Below are positions 36,701 through 47,558 of a stretch of 64,000 nucleotides of DNA, piece after piece (within the stretch, counting starts at the first letter, position 1; each line of letters starts with the position of its first letter). The notes beneath the pieces were generated by a model, which did no database searches, had not been told where the DNA came from, and worked only from the letters and a program-made list of their open reading frames with translations. The position numbers and the translations under genes are program-made. This DNA comes from Bradysia coprophila (Eukaryota; Arthropoda; Insecta; Diptera; Sciaridae): the NCBI RefSeq assembly GCF_014529535.1, contig NW_023503372.1, positions 314,075-378,074 of the forward strand. The letters run 5' to 3'.

Positions 36701-37394
36701 AACACCCATGGCATGATTTCTCACATTCCGGCACAAAATAATGTTGTACAGCGTCCGAATAGTGCTCAAAATTCAATTGCTTATCAAACATCACCTACGC
36801 CCGCTGCGACCGCATGGACATTGCGACAGGTACATTTCATTTTGTTGTTCATACTGAACACATTAGCCTTATACGAGACTAGACGAAAGATTAGTCGATC
36901 GATCTATCTCTGACAACGATCCTTTGGCTGAGTCAATAATTGAAATTATTCTCCTCAAAACAGCAGCAACCCGTAACTGAAAGTTACCCCAGCTACAACC
37001 AAGTTAGTCCATCTCGATCGCCAAGCGGGCCCACGTACACTCAACTTAGTGGTGGAAACAATAGACAGAACTATCATACAACAACCGCACCGCAAGCAAA
37101 TTCAGGTAAAACATTCTCGGTTACTTAGTCACACACCTGCCCGAATCGACTCAAACTAACAAAAAACTTTTTTTCTCCCGAACAACAGGAATGTGGGGCT
37201 GGCAAAATCCCAATCAGTCATCCGATCCAGGTCCTGGTTCGAGCGGCAATCACACTGCCGTACCAGTATCAGCCGGTAATCTTCAGGGACAACCACAAGG
37301 TCAAGAGCTAACCGAAATGTTAACGATGCTTGACCACGGACCGGCCACATTCGAGGATTTGAACATAAACATGTTCAGTACGCCATTCGAATAG
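703..37394 (+). CDS. tgo: tango / ARNT bHLH-PAS transcription factor, 5' end missing
   Basis: Class II bHLH-PAS protein, the general nuclear partner of Sim, Trachealess, Sima/HIF-alpha and Spineless in insects. Coding exons read as 703-783, 16875-17032, 35473-35793, 35865-36626, 36696-36829, 36964-37105 and 37189-37394. Every junction is GT-AG and in frame, giving 587 residues from the in-frame ATG at 743. From that ATG: basic region and HLH about residues 15-66, PAS-A about 77-145, PAS-B about 286-388, then a Q/P/S-rich activation tail ending [10 protein letters not shown], the conserved insect Tango C terminus. The frame stays open from ATG 743 up to the acceptor at 701-702, and exon 703-783 needs two bases from an upstream exon, so the true start probably lies left of the window. 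The two long introns (16.1 and 18.4 kb) are full of repeats. Identity is certain from motif order; the start is not. Confidence 0.97.
2061..2330 (+). repeat. tRNA-derived SINE-like head or decayed tRNA copy
   Basis: A perfect RNA polymerase III A box (TAGCTCAGTGG, 2070-2080) is followed 32 bp later by a perfect B box (GGTTCGATTCC, 2112-2122). The acceptor stem does not pair and no clean anticodon arm forms, so this is not a working tRNA gene. The body after it, to about 2330, is unlike tRNA. A tRNA-derived SINE 5' end is the best reading; the 3' limit is a guess. Confidence 0.6.
3960..4118 (+). repeat. Dispersed AACAGATGAC-ended repeat, copy
   Basis: The right half is clear: a tattttgctataataag segment, then a tcgtcgttgccgataacagatgac-type terminus ending at 4118. 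The left boxes are degraded, so the left limit is approximate. Confidence 0.55.
8251..8397 (+). repeat. Dispersed AACAGATGAC-ended repeat, copy
   Basis: Full-length copy: left box AATCTATTACTTCTTCTG, second box AAATCTTTTACTTCATTTG, middle TTTTGCTATAATAAGA, then TTCATCACTTATTTTT and the terminus GATAACAGAT. Box order is the same as in the copies near 16252, 17082, 19030 and 28906. Confidence 0.75.
8559..10086. mobile_element. Foldback region with 21-bp inverted termini and inner 11-bp arrays
   Basis: A 21-bp sequence (GGGAGTTGCGGGAAATG then TTAA) at 8559-8579 recurs exactly inverted at 10066-10086. Between them are two arrays of 11-bp units sharing an ACATGT core: four units at 9078-9121 and five at 9514-9568. 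Inverted copies of a tgtacatcacat motif lie beside each array. Tandem subrepeats within inverted ends are typical of foldback elements. No target duplication or protein was found, so this may be two nested elements. Confidence 0.55.
9514..9568. repeat. 11-bp tandem array, five units
   Basis: Units read gatgtacattt, gatgtacattt, gatgtacatgt, gatgtacatgt and gatttacattg with an exact 11-bp period. The companion array at 9078-9121 (acatgtgtttc-type units) has the same period. Confidence 0.9.
10881..11052. mobile_element. MITE-like inverted repeat
   Basis: Arms of about 37 bp: the left begins TTACTGTTTCGCACACGTG and the right is its near-perfect inverse ending in CAGTAA. The left arm contains CACGTG. 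There is no coding capacity and no clear target duplication. Confidence 0.65.
13115..13264 (+). repeat. Dispersed AACAGATGAC-ended repeat, copy
   Basis: Boxes TTCACTTCATTTCTTCAAA, then GAATCTTTTACTTCATTAG, then the terminus TCGATAACAGATGCC. The order matches the other full copies. Confidence 0.65.
13337..13557. mobile_element. MITE-like element with about 58-bp terminal inverted repeats
   Basis: The left arm starts GCTTCGCTGAAAATGTAGCC and continues through CATTTGTGCGTTTTCC. The right arm, read in reverse, is GCTTCGCAGAATTTGTAGCC and on, with few mismatches. The inner 100 bp are AT-rich and non-coding. Target duplication not identified. Confidence 0.75.
13613..13727. mobile_element. Short palindromic element
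   Basis: GTGTTATCAATCTTTTATT at 13613 pairs with the inverse ending ATTGATAACAC at 13727. The inner ends TTTGTTCC (13651) and GGAACAAAG (13688) also pair, leaving a 36-bp loop. It lies only 55 bp from the previous element. Confidence 0.65.
16252..16404 (+). repeat. Dispersed AACAGATGAC-ended repeat, copy
   Basis: Boxes GAATCTATTACTTGATTTA, then AAATCTTTTACTTCATTTG, then the terminus GTCGATGACAGATGAC. It lies 470 bp upstream of the bHLH exon. Confidence 0.75.
16557..16761. mobile_element. MITE-like inverted repeat before the bHLH exon
   Basis: The left arm CAGTGGGTTTCGAACATTT at 16567 pairs with its inverse ending at 16749. Weaker pairing extends to about 16557 and 16761. CAGTGGG ends are hAT-like, but I see no 8-bp duplication. 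Confidence 0.6.
16875..17032 (+). CDS. tgo: tgo bHLH exon
   Basis: This 158-nt exon encodes the whole bHLH domain. The basic region reads [14 protein letters not shown], with the His, Glu and Arg residues that contact the GTG half-site. It is followed by helix 1 ([13 protein letters not shown]), the loop ([10 protein letters not shown]) and helix 2 ([14 protein letters not shown]). The acceptor is the tag at 16872-16874, chosen over the cag three bases upstream because only it restores the arginine codon split from exon 703-783. The donor gtaagc follows at 17033. Confidence 0.96.
17082..17238 (+). repeat. Dispersed AACAGATGAC-ended repeat, copy 50 bp after the bHLH exon
   Basis: One of the best-preserved copies: left box CAAATCTGTTACTTCATCTG, second box GAAATCTTTTACTTCGTTTG, middle TTTTGCTATTTATAAGACA, CTCATCGCTTATTGTTG, and terminus GCAGATGAC. 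The first and last segments form short inverted ends (ATCTGTTA at the left, TAACAGAT in better copies at the right). Confidence 0.8.
19030..19181 (+). repeat. Dispersed AACAGATGAC-ended repeat, copy
   Basis: Boxes AAATCTAGTACTTCAGTTG, then AAATCTTTTACTTCGTTAG, then GCTCATTGCTTATTTTCG and the terminus CAATAACAGATGAC. Confidence 0.75.
19552..19671. mobile_element. Hairpin element with GAGCGAAGCGAG loop
   Basis: Arms of about 55 bp: the left runs from TCGTACCAAGACAGG through TTTTTTCAGCAC to TTTTCCTTAC and the right is the inverse. The loop is GAGCGAAGCGA. No open frame of note. Confidence 0.7.
21844..21897. repeat. 18-bp tandem array, three units
   Basis: Units CGCTGGAAACCTCTCCCT, then CGCTGGAAACCTCTCACT twice. 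A related single-copy sequence without the expansion sits near 6400-6460, so the array arose inside a dispersed repeat. Confidence 0.85.
22237..23690. mobile_element. Non-autonomous hAT-type DNA transposon
   Basis: The ends are inverted: CAGGCCCGTAGCTAGG at the left and its inverse (CCTGGCTACGGGCCTG) at the right, one mismatch in 16, each followed inward by a G/C homopolymer region. An exact 8-bp direct duplication CCTCTTGT flanks it at 22229-22236 and 23691-23698. CAG ends with an 8-bp duplication are the hAT signature. Inside I find no transposase; the 89-codon frame at 22757-23026 has no features I recognise. It is inserted in the tgo 18.4-kb intron. Confidence 0.9.
25720..25890 (+). repeat. 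Dispersed AACAGATGAC-ended repeat, diverged copy
   Basis: Box AATCTGGTACTTCATTTG near 25720 and a terminus-like GTCGACAACAGATTATCC near 25880, with an expanded middle. Limits are approximate. Confidence 0.45.
27335..27492. mobile_element. Palindromic MITE-like element built of TTAGTAATTTT motifs
   Basis: Arms of about 50 bp are nearly perfect inverses: GGCCTATTTTACGTAATTTT on the left and the inverse of GGCCTATTCTAAGTAATTTT on the right. Each contains repeats of TAAAAATTACCAAAATTACT. The arms are separated by a T-rich centre. Folding as single-stranded RNA or DNA would be very stable. Confidence 0.8.
28444..28592 (+). repeat. Dispersed AACAGATGAC-ended repeat, copy
   Basis: Boxes AAATCTGATACTTTATTTG, then AAATCTTGTACTTCAT, then TTGCTATATAAGTA and the terminus ATCGATAACATGTGAC. 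Confidence 0.7.
28906..29045 (+). repeat. Dispersed AACAGATGAC-ended repeat, copy
   Basis: Boxes CAAATCTGTTACTTCCTTTG, then AATCTTGTACTTCACTGG, then TTTTTGCTATATCACAGA and the terminus GTCGATAACATATGAA. Only about 310 bp from the previous copy, same orientation. Confidence 0.7.
29526..29600. repeat. 25-bp tandem triplicate
   Basis: Three identical units of 25 bp beginning CACTCGCCTAATTTCCGATC and ending TGGTG. Identity between units implies a recent expansion. Confidence 0.95.
34000..34340. repeat. ATTC/ATTT tetranucleotide microsatellite
   Basis: About 300 bp of imperfect ATTC, ATTT and GTTC tetranucleotides. The open frames over it on the plus strand (Phe-, Ile- and His-rich, e.g. 33880-34320) are products of this repeat and not genes. 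Confidence 0.9.
35473..37394 (+). CDS. tgo: tgo 3' exon cluster: PAS-A, PAS-B and activation tail
   Basis: Five exons separated by introns of 71, 69, 134 and 83 nt. The first (35473-35793) carries PAS-A from [18 protein letters not shown] to [10 protein letters not shown]. The second (35865-36626) starts [17 protein letters not shown] and runs through PAS-B to about DPTPTAA. The last three encode the low-complexity tail, including [15 protein letters not shown] and GMWGWQNP. The 69-nt intron 36627-36695 is open in frame (23 codons), so unspliced message would still be readable. I call it an intron from its gtaagat donor, tttctttcag-like acceptor and the alignment of the flanks with Tango. PAS-B carries HLEDQ where fly Tango has HPEDQ. 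Confidence 0.93.
36961..36966 (+). promoter_or_regulatory. tgo: Tandem NAGNAG acceptor in tgo
   Basis: The acceptor before the [12 protein letters not shown] exon is cagcag. Splicing after the first CAG (exon from 36964) or the second (from 36967) would give two isoforms differing by a single glutamine. I chose the first in the gene model. Confidence 0.6.
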
Positions 37395-39225
37395 GGGAGA
37401 AAAACTGGCGACTGGACGGTTTTTGAGTGTGTGTGCTTTTGTGTTCTTATAGTCGGGGTACGCGGCGATGGTGACTTTGGGGGCATTTATTTTAGTAGAA
37501 AATTTCTTTTTTGATTATAGGTTTGTAATGAGAAAAGGGAACGGACAGTGAAAGCTAAGCGCTTTTAGAGTTTAAAACACAAGACAAAGACGTTACGTAT
37601 CGTGTTACCCTCAATTTACCTTTTAAATTTAAACTGAAAACATCATCCCTCTTTATGGTTTACATTCTAGACATGTAAGATTAAAGAAACTTAAAAAAAA
37701 CAAATTTTTTTTCTCGTCTTTTCCTTATTTCGCATCATAGAATTGTAAGTAAATTCAACAATTTAAATATTAAGATAATCCCTTCAGACACAAATGAAAA
37801 ATTGTAAAAACAATTGTTAGAGTGTACATTTAACAATCTTAATTAGACAAAGAAGTAAAAAAATAAAAATAAAAATAAAAAAAACGAAAAATAAAGAAGA
37901 AAAAAAGTTTAAATAATTGTGTGACATAGCGTCCTAAATCAAAAGAAAATTCAGTTTTCTTCATCTGTTTTTCGTTACATAAAATAAATGAAAAACACAA
38001 AACAGTCAACGAGTTATTGTGTAACAACAATCAGTTTCTTTTGTAAGCAAAACAACAACAAACCGATAAAAATTCACTAAGATTTATTCATCACAAATTT
38101 ACGTAAAAATTAAAAACATTTCAGTGACGAATTGCAATTTAAAGTAAAATGAAATGCAAAAAAACTTAAGCAAAAAACAAAAAAAAAATTATTAAACCCA
38201 AAAAGAAAAAAATTTAAACAAAAAAAATTGTGAGTGTGTTAAGTGTGTGCTTTTATAAATTATTTCGATTTCATTTATTTTACAAAAAAAAAAGACTTTT
38301 TCAATTTAGTCTCCCTGGTTTGTTCAAAAACTATATTTCGTCTTTTTCCTTTACAATATTCTCTGAGAGAATTTCTCTCGTTTTATGTTTTTTTTTTCCT
38401 CTCCTCTTTTGGTTGTTTATATTTGTAATAACAGTAATTCCATTTGCATATTTTTTAAAATATAAAATAAAAAATGAAAAGAAAAAATTATCCGATTTTT
38501 TTTGGTGTTTTTATTTCAATCAATTTAATTGGAAATTTAAGTGGCAAGATAGTTGGGGTAATCGAAATATTTTCAGTTTCGCAGCTTTATTGCTTGAAAC
38601 CCTGCCGATCGAACAGTTGGAAGTATTTTAGAAGATCGAATTTTCTCTGTTCATAAGTTGTACAGAGACGGACGGGGGAGAAATAAAATAAACATTTTAA
38701 TTGCAAAACGACACTGCAGTCTCCTAATTTGAAACTCTAAGAACTTTGAAAAGTTTTAAAATGACGGAATCACGCGGAGCCTTGGATAGCACATTACTAA
38801 TATGATTTGTGTCAATCAATGAAAACATCAGCCATGGAAATGATGCGGTAGCTTGGTAACGGGCTACCGGGAAACACGTACTACATGTGGATTTAATCTG
38901 GAATTCGAATAAATTTAGGGGAAATGTATGGACGAGGAAGTCATTTTAGTGTGTGGGAAATTACTTCGAAAACGGCGGCCAGGACTGTGACTTTTCCGGA
39001 TAATTTTGTCACTTTTTTCGTCACTGGGCCACGACTTTCTCGGAGCTATTTCCTCCTCGGTTTCGGTGTACTTGGTTACCGAGAAGAAAACATTTTAACA
39101 TTGCTTCGATGCCCAGAAAACATAATACCGGTTCTCTTTGCCATTTTCTATCGCTTCATAGAGCGCAAGCGATTCGTTGAATTTTCTCGTTTAGCTAAAC
39201 GATTGATAACACAATAGAAATACGA
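37395..39225 (+). other. tgo: tgo 3' UTR and intergenic region
   Basis: A/T-rich sequence with several AATAAA hexamers, in a dense run near 37862-37885 and at 38682-38692; any could end the tgo message. The longest open frame (38230-38631) is Phe-, Leu- and Lys-rich and not convincing. No RNA gene seen. Confidence 0.6.
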
Positions 39226-40810
<1,585 letters not shown>

Positions 40811-41194
40811 TTTAGGGAGGTATACGAACAATCTCGTTTGAAGGACCAACTGCAACTGTATACTCACTTGAAAGGGACCTGGTTGGCAGCACTAGGGTAA
40901 ATGTTCATAAATGTCCTTTCAAATGAGTAGACTACACAACGTTGTGATTTTTGTTTAACTTTTCATAATTTCTCTGAGAAAGATGCGGGAAATTGCAAAA
41001 AAAAAGTAAGTAAAGGTAACTTTCGCGGATTTGTTGAATTTAGTGAATTTGGAGAATTTTGGCGAATTTCGGCAAATTTTTTGTTAATTACTGCATCAAT
41101 TCACATATTAACGCGCCAAAAATGTTGAATTTTCATGATATTTGATTCAATTATTCAAAATAAAGCAAGTTGAACAAACACAACGCTGCCTTTG

Positions 41195-41398
41195 ATAGGT
41201 TTGTTCCAAATAACTGTAAACCCGAACTTTGACAACACGAGCGCCGACGATTTCATCCACAGAGATGAACATAACCTAAACGACAACAAATTTCTTCGTA
41301 AATTTTTCGTTAAAATTTTCGTCAACCTGAAAGTTGAGGTTAAGTTGCATTCTGTGGATGAAATTTGACATTTCGAAATGACCTTGGAACAAACCTAT
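41195..41398. mobile_element. MITE, ATAGGTTTSTTCC family, copy 1
   Basis: Termini ATAGGTTTGTTCCAA and its inverse, with inner inverted segments TTTCATCCACAGA and its partner. TTG borders both sides, a possible 3-bp duplication. Related copies lie at 58769-58952 and 59171-59314. Confidence 0.75.
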
Positions 41399-42008
41399 TT
41401 GGGCAGGACTTATTAGTTGGAACTTTCATTCTGAAAACTTTGAATAATTCTGAAAATTTCTGAAAACTTGTTAAGGCCAGATTCGTAAAGCAGTTTACTA
41501 TAGCAATGTTTTCCAAAATGAACAGAATACTGACCCCTGAAGGACAGTTGCATTCAATTAAGGTGAAATGAACGAAATGTAAAGAAGGTTGCTACTCTTT
41601 TGGAACGAAGGGAACAAACAAAAGTCGGAGGATCTATTAACCTTTCGTAGATGACATGTGGAAAGGTATTGCAGCCCTCAGACATTGTGAGGAATTTAAC
41701 TAACAACACCATTGGTCTCAATCACGTGTCTATTAACCAGCATCGAAAAGAGAAAAAAATCCGGGCCGCCTGCTCACCTCTTATTGCAGCGTTGGATGTG
41801 TTAATCGGCCGAGTATTCTAAAATACTTAGATCACCAGAAGTTTCGACAGGTTTGATAATTACTTTAGTCATGAGCTTGTTCTTTGTGTAAGGTCATATC
41901 AAATTTGCCGCAGTGGAAGTAAAACTCCCGATGAAGAAGTGAAGAAATTGAAAGAAATGGGTCTTGATGATGGTTTAGTAATATACTCAATTCTGTTTTG
42001 ATTATACA

Positions 42009-42014
42009 TTTATT
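42009..42014 (-). terminator. Candidate polyadenylation signal of SLC17 gene
   Basis: AATAAA on the minus strand, about 285 nt past the SLC17 stop codon. No better hexamer is obvious closer to the stop. Confidence 0.4.
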
Positions 42015-42297
42015 CGAATAAATTATAATATCTCGTGTGGCTTCACGACAAAACAAAACTTAGAAAATAAAATGTGTCTACAAAATGAGAATGGGAAGGA
42101 AAATAATTCAGAAAAATCCCCTATGACTGATTAAGCGTACATTAGTAAAATAACTCCTTTTGGCTGGCAAAAATCCAAAACAAAATCCCTTAACTCAATG
42201 GTCGTTTGACCACTTCGTTAGTTGCTGATTATGCAAAGCTTAGCATGATGAGTACGGCCGACACGTTTCTCGACGCAAGCCCTTGGCTGGCATCAAT

Positions 42298-45200
42298 CTA
42301 CTTGTTGACAGTGTAACTGTTCCGCCCTTCTCGTTCAGCTTCAGTTCCTTTCAGTGGTGTTCCTTCCTCACATTCCTCCGCAATTTCACTAACTTTGTTC
42401 CACGGTTGCTCATCACCGGAACCGAAAATTGTGTACGCTAAAATTTCGATCAAATACAGGGCAATGGTCACGAAGAATATGATACGCCAGGCCTCAATCG
42501 TTTGCTAGATGAAAAATTATTTCCGAAATCAACGAAAATTTTGAAAGCAAAAAAAATTCCTTTTGAACTTACGTTCCCGTGAGTCACCCTTCCAACGAAA
42601 ATTGGTACGAAAATTCCACCGACTGTGGCTGCAGTATTTGTCAACGCCATCAAAGTGCCGGCGAAATTGGGCGCAATATCAATGTGATTACTTAGGAAGC
42701 CGCAGAACATACCTCCAATACTAGTGATGGCTGCAAAATTCAGGTAGTCAGAAAAACTGATTTTTTTTCCTCTGACCAACGAAGAAAGTAAAACTCACCA
42801 ATTCCCATGATGATAACAGCCAAAAATCGTTGGCAACCGATGTAGCACAGAATTAATAAGCAAACCATTGGCACAACGGAAGCGAACAATGTGGCAATTT
42901 TCCTTGCAACTGTCGTACTGATTTTCCCCTTCTGTCGCAGAGAGTCCAGAGTTCTGCTGATTACCATCGAGAACACCCACATGGTCAAGAATGGCACCGC
43001 CGTTGCGATTGCATTCTCTTGGATGTTGAACTTTAACACTTGCTTCATGTAAAACGGAAGCTCAATCAACAACATGTACCATCCGAAATTCGAGCAGATG
43101 TGGGCGACTAAAATGGCATAGAATGGTGTTGAGGTAATGACCTTCTTCCAAGGGACAGCCTTTTTCGGTTGCGTTTTCTCATGGCTATCAGCCGTTCCCA
43201 GTGATGATGTGATCAAAATTCTCTCCTCTGCACTGATCAACGGTTGTTTATTTGGTGTGTCCTGTACCAGCCATACCCATAAAACTGTCCAAATTAGACT
43301 GAGTCCACCCATTACATAAAAGACTGATTCCCAACCCCAGTTTCCGGCCAATATTCCTGCCATTAACATGGAAATGACCGTTCCTAATGATGTGCCCGCA
43401 TATCTAAATGGAGATAACTTTTAACGAGCTGAACACACAAAAACATCTGCCACACTTACACAATCGACGACATCATTGAACGTTCGTTCGGTGGAGCCCA
43501 CGACGCTAACATGTGGATTGATCATGAAAGTAAATTTATCAAAAATGGAATTGGTGCAGAGCTTAAGGAGTAAAATTACCAAGCATCACATGCATAGCTG
43601 GAAACGTTACACCGCCGCCAATACCTTCACCAATACGCATCATAATCATTCCCATGTAGCCTAGTTCCGACATTATCGGTGTTAGCAGAGTGCACACAAT
43701 GTTGATGGCAACCGAAAAGAACATGACCCACTTGGCGGAGAAATTTTCCGCAATTCTTGCACCCGGCATCTGACTCACTAAATAACCCCAGAAATAGCAA
43801 GATAAAATCGTTCCTTGCAACGGCTCTGACCAAACGAACGGTCCGTCCTAAGCGATAACAACAGTACTATATTCGGGAAGAAAATGGTCTTTGCTTTTAT
43901 TACATACTTCAACGGCTCCAGAGGAACTGCTTTCCCTGCATGCATCGTCAGTGGTAATGTTTTGCGCAATTGCTATGTGTACGGTCGGTACTCCCGATGA
44001 TTCGCGGATGGCTGTATGATTTAACATTGCAACCATGGCAACACTTAAATTCACTTTCAGGCCATAGATGATGGACATGGCAATGGAACCTGTTAGGAAC
44101 ACCATTAGTAATGTAAGTCGCAAAATTTCATTTTCTAAAGAGTTTGATGCTTACCTAGTATGGCTAGAATGTATCTGGCCGGAATCAGTGCTGAAAAGGT
44201 GAAATAAAGTTTGAAAGAAATATCTTTTCAAAATATATTGAATGACCTCGTCGGCGGCTCTGATCAACAAATTTCATCATCTATATCGAGGAACAGGTCA
44301 TGTTTCTGAAATCATCTGACCTGAAAAGTTCTTGTCAAGCATTTTTCCAAATAATCTGAACCAGACCTGACCTGACCTGATTTATCTTCAACCCGAACTG
44401 TCCTGAGAAATTTTGTTAATTTTTTTTGAAATATTTTTCCTAAAAAAATCAAACCTTCCCTCACAGCCCGTCATATTTCCGGTGAATTTTTAGGTTTCAG
44501 GTTGACGTGGCCTGTTTTTAGACTAAGCACCGACGAACATACGTAATGTAATCATTATTATCATTGATACGGCGATGAAGTAATTATCACGGAAACCTCG
44601 ATTAACTAATAAATAAATTTGAGCCCATTGCCCACGGGAGGTAATATAATGTACAATTATTGAAGTTCTGTTCTGAGTGTGACATGGTCTCACTCATGCA
44701 TTTCTAATTTTGAAAATTCGATTTTTAAACATAAAAATGTTATGAAACACGGCAGAGTAAAATAAACCAGGCAGGAGCGGTTCATTATCGAAACGTCAAA
44801 TAAGGGACCTAATACACTGTATGAAAATGAACTCAAATGAACACTGACATAAATTGAAAAATTTTATTCGCAAAATATCAAGGGCTACTAGATTATTCAG
44901 GTCCCTAGTCAAACAAGCGCTCCTGCCTGGTTAACTTTACTCTGTCGTGTATGAAATTAATGCAAGCTTTCTCTGGAATGGATTGTGTACCCAATTGACT
45001 AAAGTCAATGACACAATCATTGGTTTGCCTCGAATAAGAGTCGACAATGTCGACTCGACATACATGTGCAAACAGATCTCAATCTCTTCAGTATGGAGTC
45101 ATTTATAAATTACGCAACGCAAAAATCAGAAGTTTTGAAACTCTTTTCCCCCATGTCACGGACATTACGTAATTTACATACGACCGCAACGCGCTTCAAG

Positions 45201-47558
45201 CAAACGTGATCATAATAGACAGCTGCCAAATAGAGTACTATTTTGTACAATGTTTTATAGGTGTGTGAGTGTGTGATACAGTGTATCAGATACACTGTCC
45301 AGTTTTAGTACCCTGTTTAAAATACCACTCATGCTTGAAGTGCGTTGGCACGACCCCTAATAGTAAAATAAAATCGTGGCTTTTATTCGTCAGATAAAAA
45401 TAACCCAACGAGTTCACAAGGTCGGCTCGGCATAGAATGCAAAATTCTGATTTCCAAATTAATTGAAATGTTTCTATAAATATCAAGTGTATATTTACAA
45501 GAGTCATATCTATTGTCGTATATAGAGTTCAGTAGGGCGCATGATCTGTGAGCGAGTGTCGGTCGGTACAGTCGGCGGTGTGGAATGTTTGCAAACATTT
45601 ATACGTCCAACAAGTTGTTTTGAGTATAAGAACATAATGAAGATTTAATTCTTAGTTTTGTTTATTAATTGAATGTTGGTTTTTGATTAAAATGCACCAT
45701 TCCATTTGGTCTGCTCTTAATTTCAGACAATCAAATTTTATTTGAGCTTTATTTTGTGCTGTCCTCATTCAACACGAATTAAAATCTGACCGCCGACTTG
45801 TTATGAGTTTACTTTTGCTAAAATTATTAATGAAAAAAAAAAAAAAAACATTTCGCCTGACGCCTGTTGATCATTCGGATAAAAATATAAACTGCACATC
45901 TCGTAGGCCATACAACAGATTTTTAACCATGTGTTTGATTCAGTGAACTAAAACTGGATTTTGTCTCTAAAAACAAAAAAAAAGAAAAAAAAAAGAGAGG
46001 CGTCATTTGACCGAAAATTTTCATCTCGGAGAAAGAGAGTGGAAAACTGATTTTCACGAAGAATGGCACGGCAATGTATATTGTTAAAGAGATGTCCTTC
46101 GTGTGACCTTTCTCTTGTAGTAAGAGTTCTATCGGCAAAATGTGAAGAAATGTTTTCCATTGATGAGGCAACATAGTCAAAACAATTCGAAACGCTGATA
46201 CTGATACTCGCTCTTTAATTTTATGATTAAAAATTAATTCATTTCGAGAGGATGCGATTGCATCCGTGATTAGACACCATATAATTTGATTTAAAAAAAA
46301 TGAAATTGAGTTATCGTCGTCAGACTTACATAATTCCTGGCAGATTAATGTCGATTTAGTATAATGCTGTGCAATTAAAAAAGAATTAAACAAAAACAAG
46401 ATTTCGCATGCGCCGTCTCTTTACTATTTTATTTATCAGCTAACGTAACGATATCATTCTTATCTGTCTACGGCCAGATTTATTAGAATCCGTCGAATAC
46501 ATTTTCTCGTCAACATAATGTGTGTGCAGATGTTAATAAACAATCGATTTTATCGGTTGTCAAATCAAAAAAGTTTGCGAAAAATGTTTCGTCTTTACCT
46601 CAAACATCTAACCAAACAATAAATGTTTTTCGACACGGTTGGCTGATGAAGCAGGGCCTATTTTCTCGAATTTTTGTGGTGGAAAGAGTCAATCACTGAG
46701 GATGTGCATAGGTTTAAGTCTCACACTGGTAAAAAAAATGCCGATCGAAGGGGCAAGTGAAACCAAGTGAAAAACGTTTCCTATTAGAGGCCATGGTGAA
46801 GAGATAGGATAGGGAATATTTTAAGGAAGACATTTTCCGATAAATTTTCCTCCATTTTCCTGGTTACTGTGAAAATTAAGGGAAATATGAAAAAATCTAG
46901 GAAAATTCAAGATAATGGTGGAAAATGTTTTCCCAAAAATAGTCCCTGATTGAAGAGGAGTGAACAGACAAATACGGATAAATGAATGAATTGGTATTAA
47001 CAAATATTTTGATTCGAGTGATAAAAAATTACTCAAAAAACTGTCGTCACAATCGACATGAAAACATCGATGAATTTTCCATAAGGCCATCAGAGACACG
47101 AAGGTTTTGTCTTCTAGTAGAAGGTGCTTCATGAATGACCACAGAATTATGCACGGTACAAGTCGATGATAATTTCATTAACTTTAGCCGATAGAAAGTC
47201 TATAATTCACCAGCATTACAATTTCGTTCTTGAATAAAAACACCCCAACTATGAAACATAAAACATGACTTTATGTGACGGTGCAAATCAACCCAACAGT
47301 ATGCTGGTATATATTCCGAAAATAGATTAAAGCTCACAATAATCCATCAATTACTTTATCAATTTAAATTCAACAGGTAAAGCCGATAGTTTGACTGAAT
47401 TAATTCGATTCAGAGAGGAAAATTTCTATCGCTACAGGTATGCCGAATGTATGAGTAAAACAAACCATGCCATATGGAAGGCAATAAATGAATTCGAAGG
47501 ATAACAATTCCAACTTACACCCTAAAACATTGCCTCTAGCCGGTACGGAATCTGCCAT
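42298..47558 (-). CDS. SLC17-type anion transporter (sialin / phosphate-cotransporter-like)
   Basis: Major-facilitator protein of the SLC17 family, which moves organic or inorganic anions with Na+ or H+ across plasma or lysosomal membranes; the substrate cannot be told here. Eight exons: 47558-47519, 44190-44155, 44089-43908, 43847-43580, 43506-43461, 43403-42799, 42730-42573 and 42504-42298. All are GT-AG and in frame (513 aa, a normal family length). TM1 spans ARYILAILGSIAMSIIYGL, followed by the family motif KVNLSVAMVAMLN and a large extracellular loop with NHT and NIT glycosylation sites. Then come WSEPLQGTILSCYFWGYLV, GEGIGGGVTFPAMHVMLG and WAPPNERS, all hallmark SLC17 blocks, and SNHIDIAPNFAGTLMAL near TM10. 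The cytoplasmic tail ends EREGRNSYTVNK. The 3.3-kb first intron separates a 13-codon start exon. It diverges from the coiled-coil gene at 49327. Confidence 0.95.
44191..47518 (-). other. SLC17 first intron (3.3 kb)
   Basis: No nested gene recognised. It contains CCTGACCTGA-rich sequence (44250-44520) like that at 32040-32290, an inverted-repeat element (44748-44949), a perfect short palindrome ACAGTGTATC-A-GATACACTGT (45277-45297) and a 15-base-scale poly-A run near 45835-45850. The frame at 46399-45923 (minus) is low-complexity in part and has no recognised motif. Confidence 0.7.
44748..44949. mobile_element. MITE-like element in SLC17 intron
   Basis: The left end CACGGCAGAGTAAAATAAAC pairs with the inverse of CACGACAGAGTAAAGTTAAC at the right, and pairing extends through ACCAGGCAGGAGCG. 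TATGAAA is directly repeated at 44741-44747 and 44950-44956. The 7-bp duplicate may be a decayed 8-bp hAT duplication. Confidence 0.8.

Larger units (their letters stand above)
40811..42297. other. Intergenic region between the predicted secreted gene and SLC17
   Basis: No gene recognised. It holds a MITE-like element (41195-41398), Gly/Phe-codon-like AT-rich filler near 41020-41100 and the candidate polyadenylation signal of the SLC17 gene at 42009-42014 (minus). Confidence 0.6.

Noticed and set aside
38230..38631. 133-codon frame after tgo
   Set aside because: Phe/Leu/Lys-rich product of the AT-rich 3' UTR; overlapping frames are equally open and no motif is visible.
45923..46399. 158-codon minus-strand frame in the SLC17 intron
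   Set aside because: No recognised motif, a poly-Phe run from an A/T tract, and no consistent splice sites. It may be chance; it is not strong enough to call.
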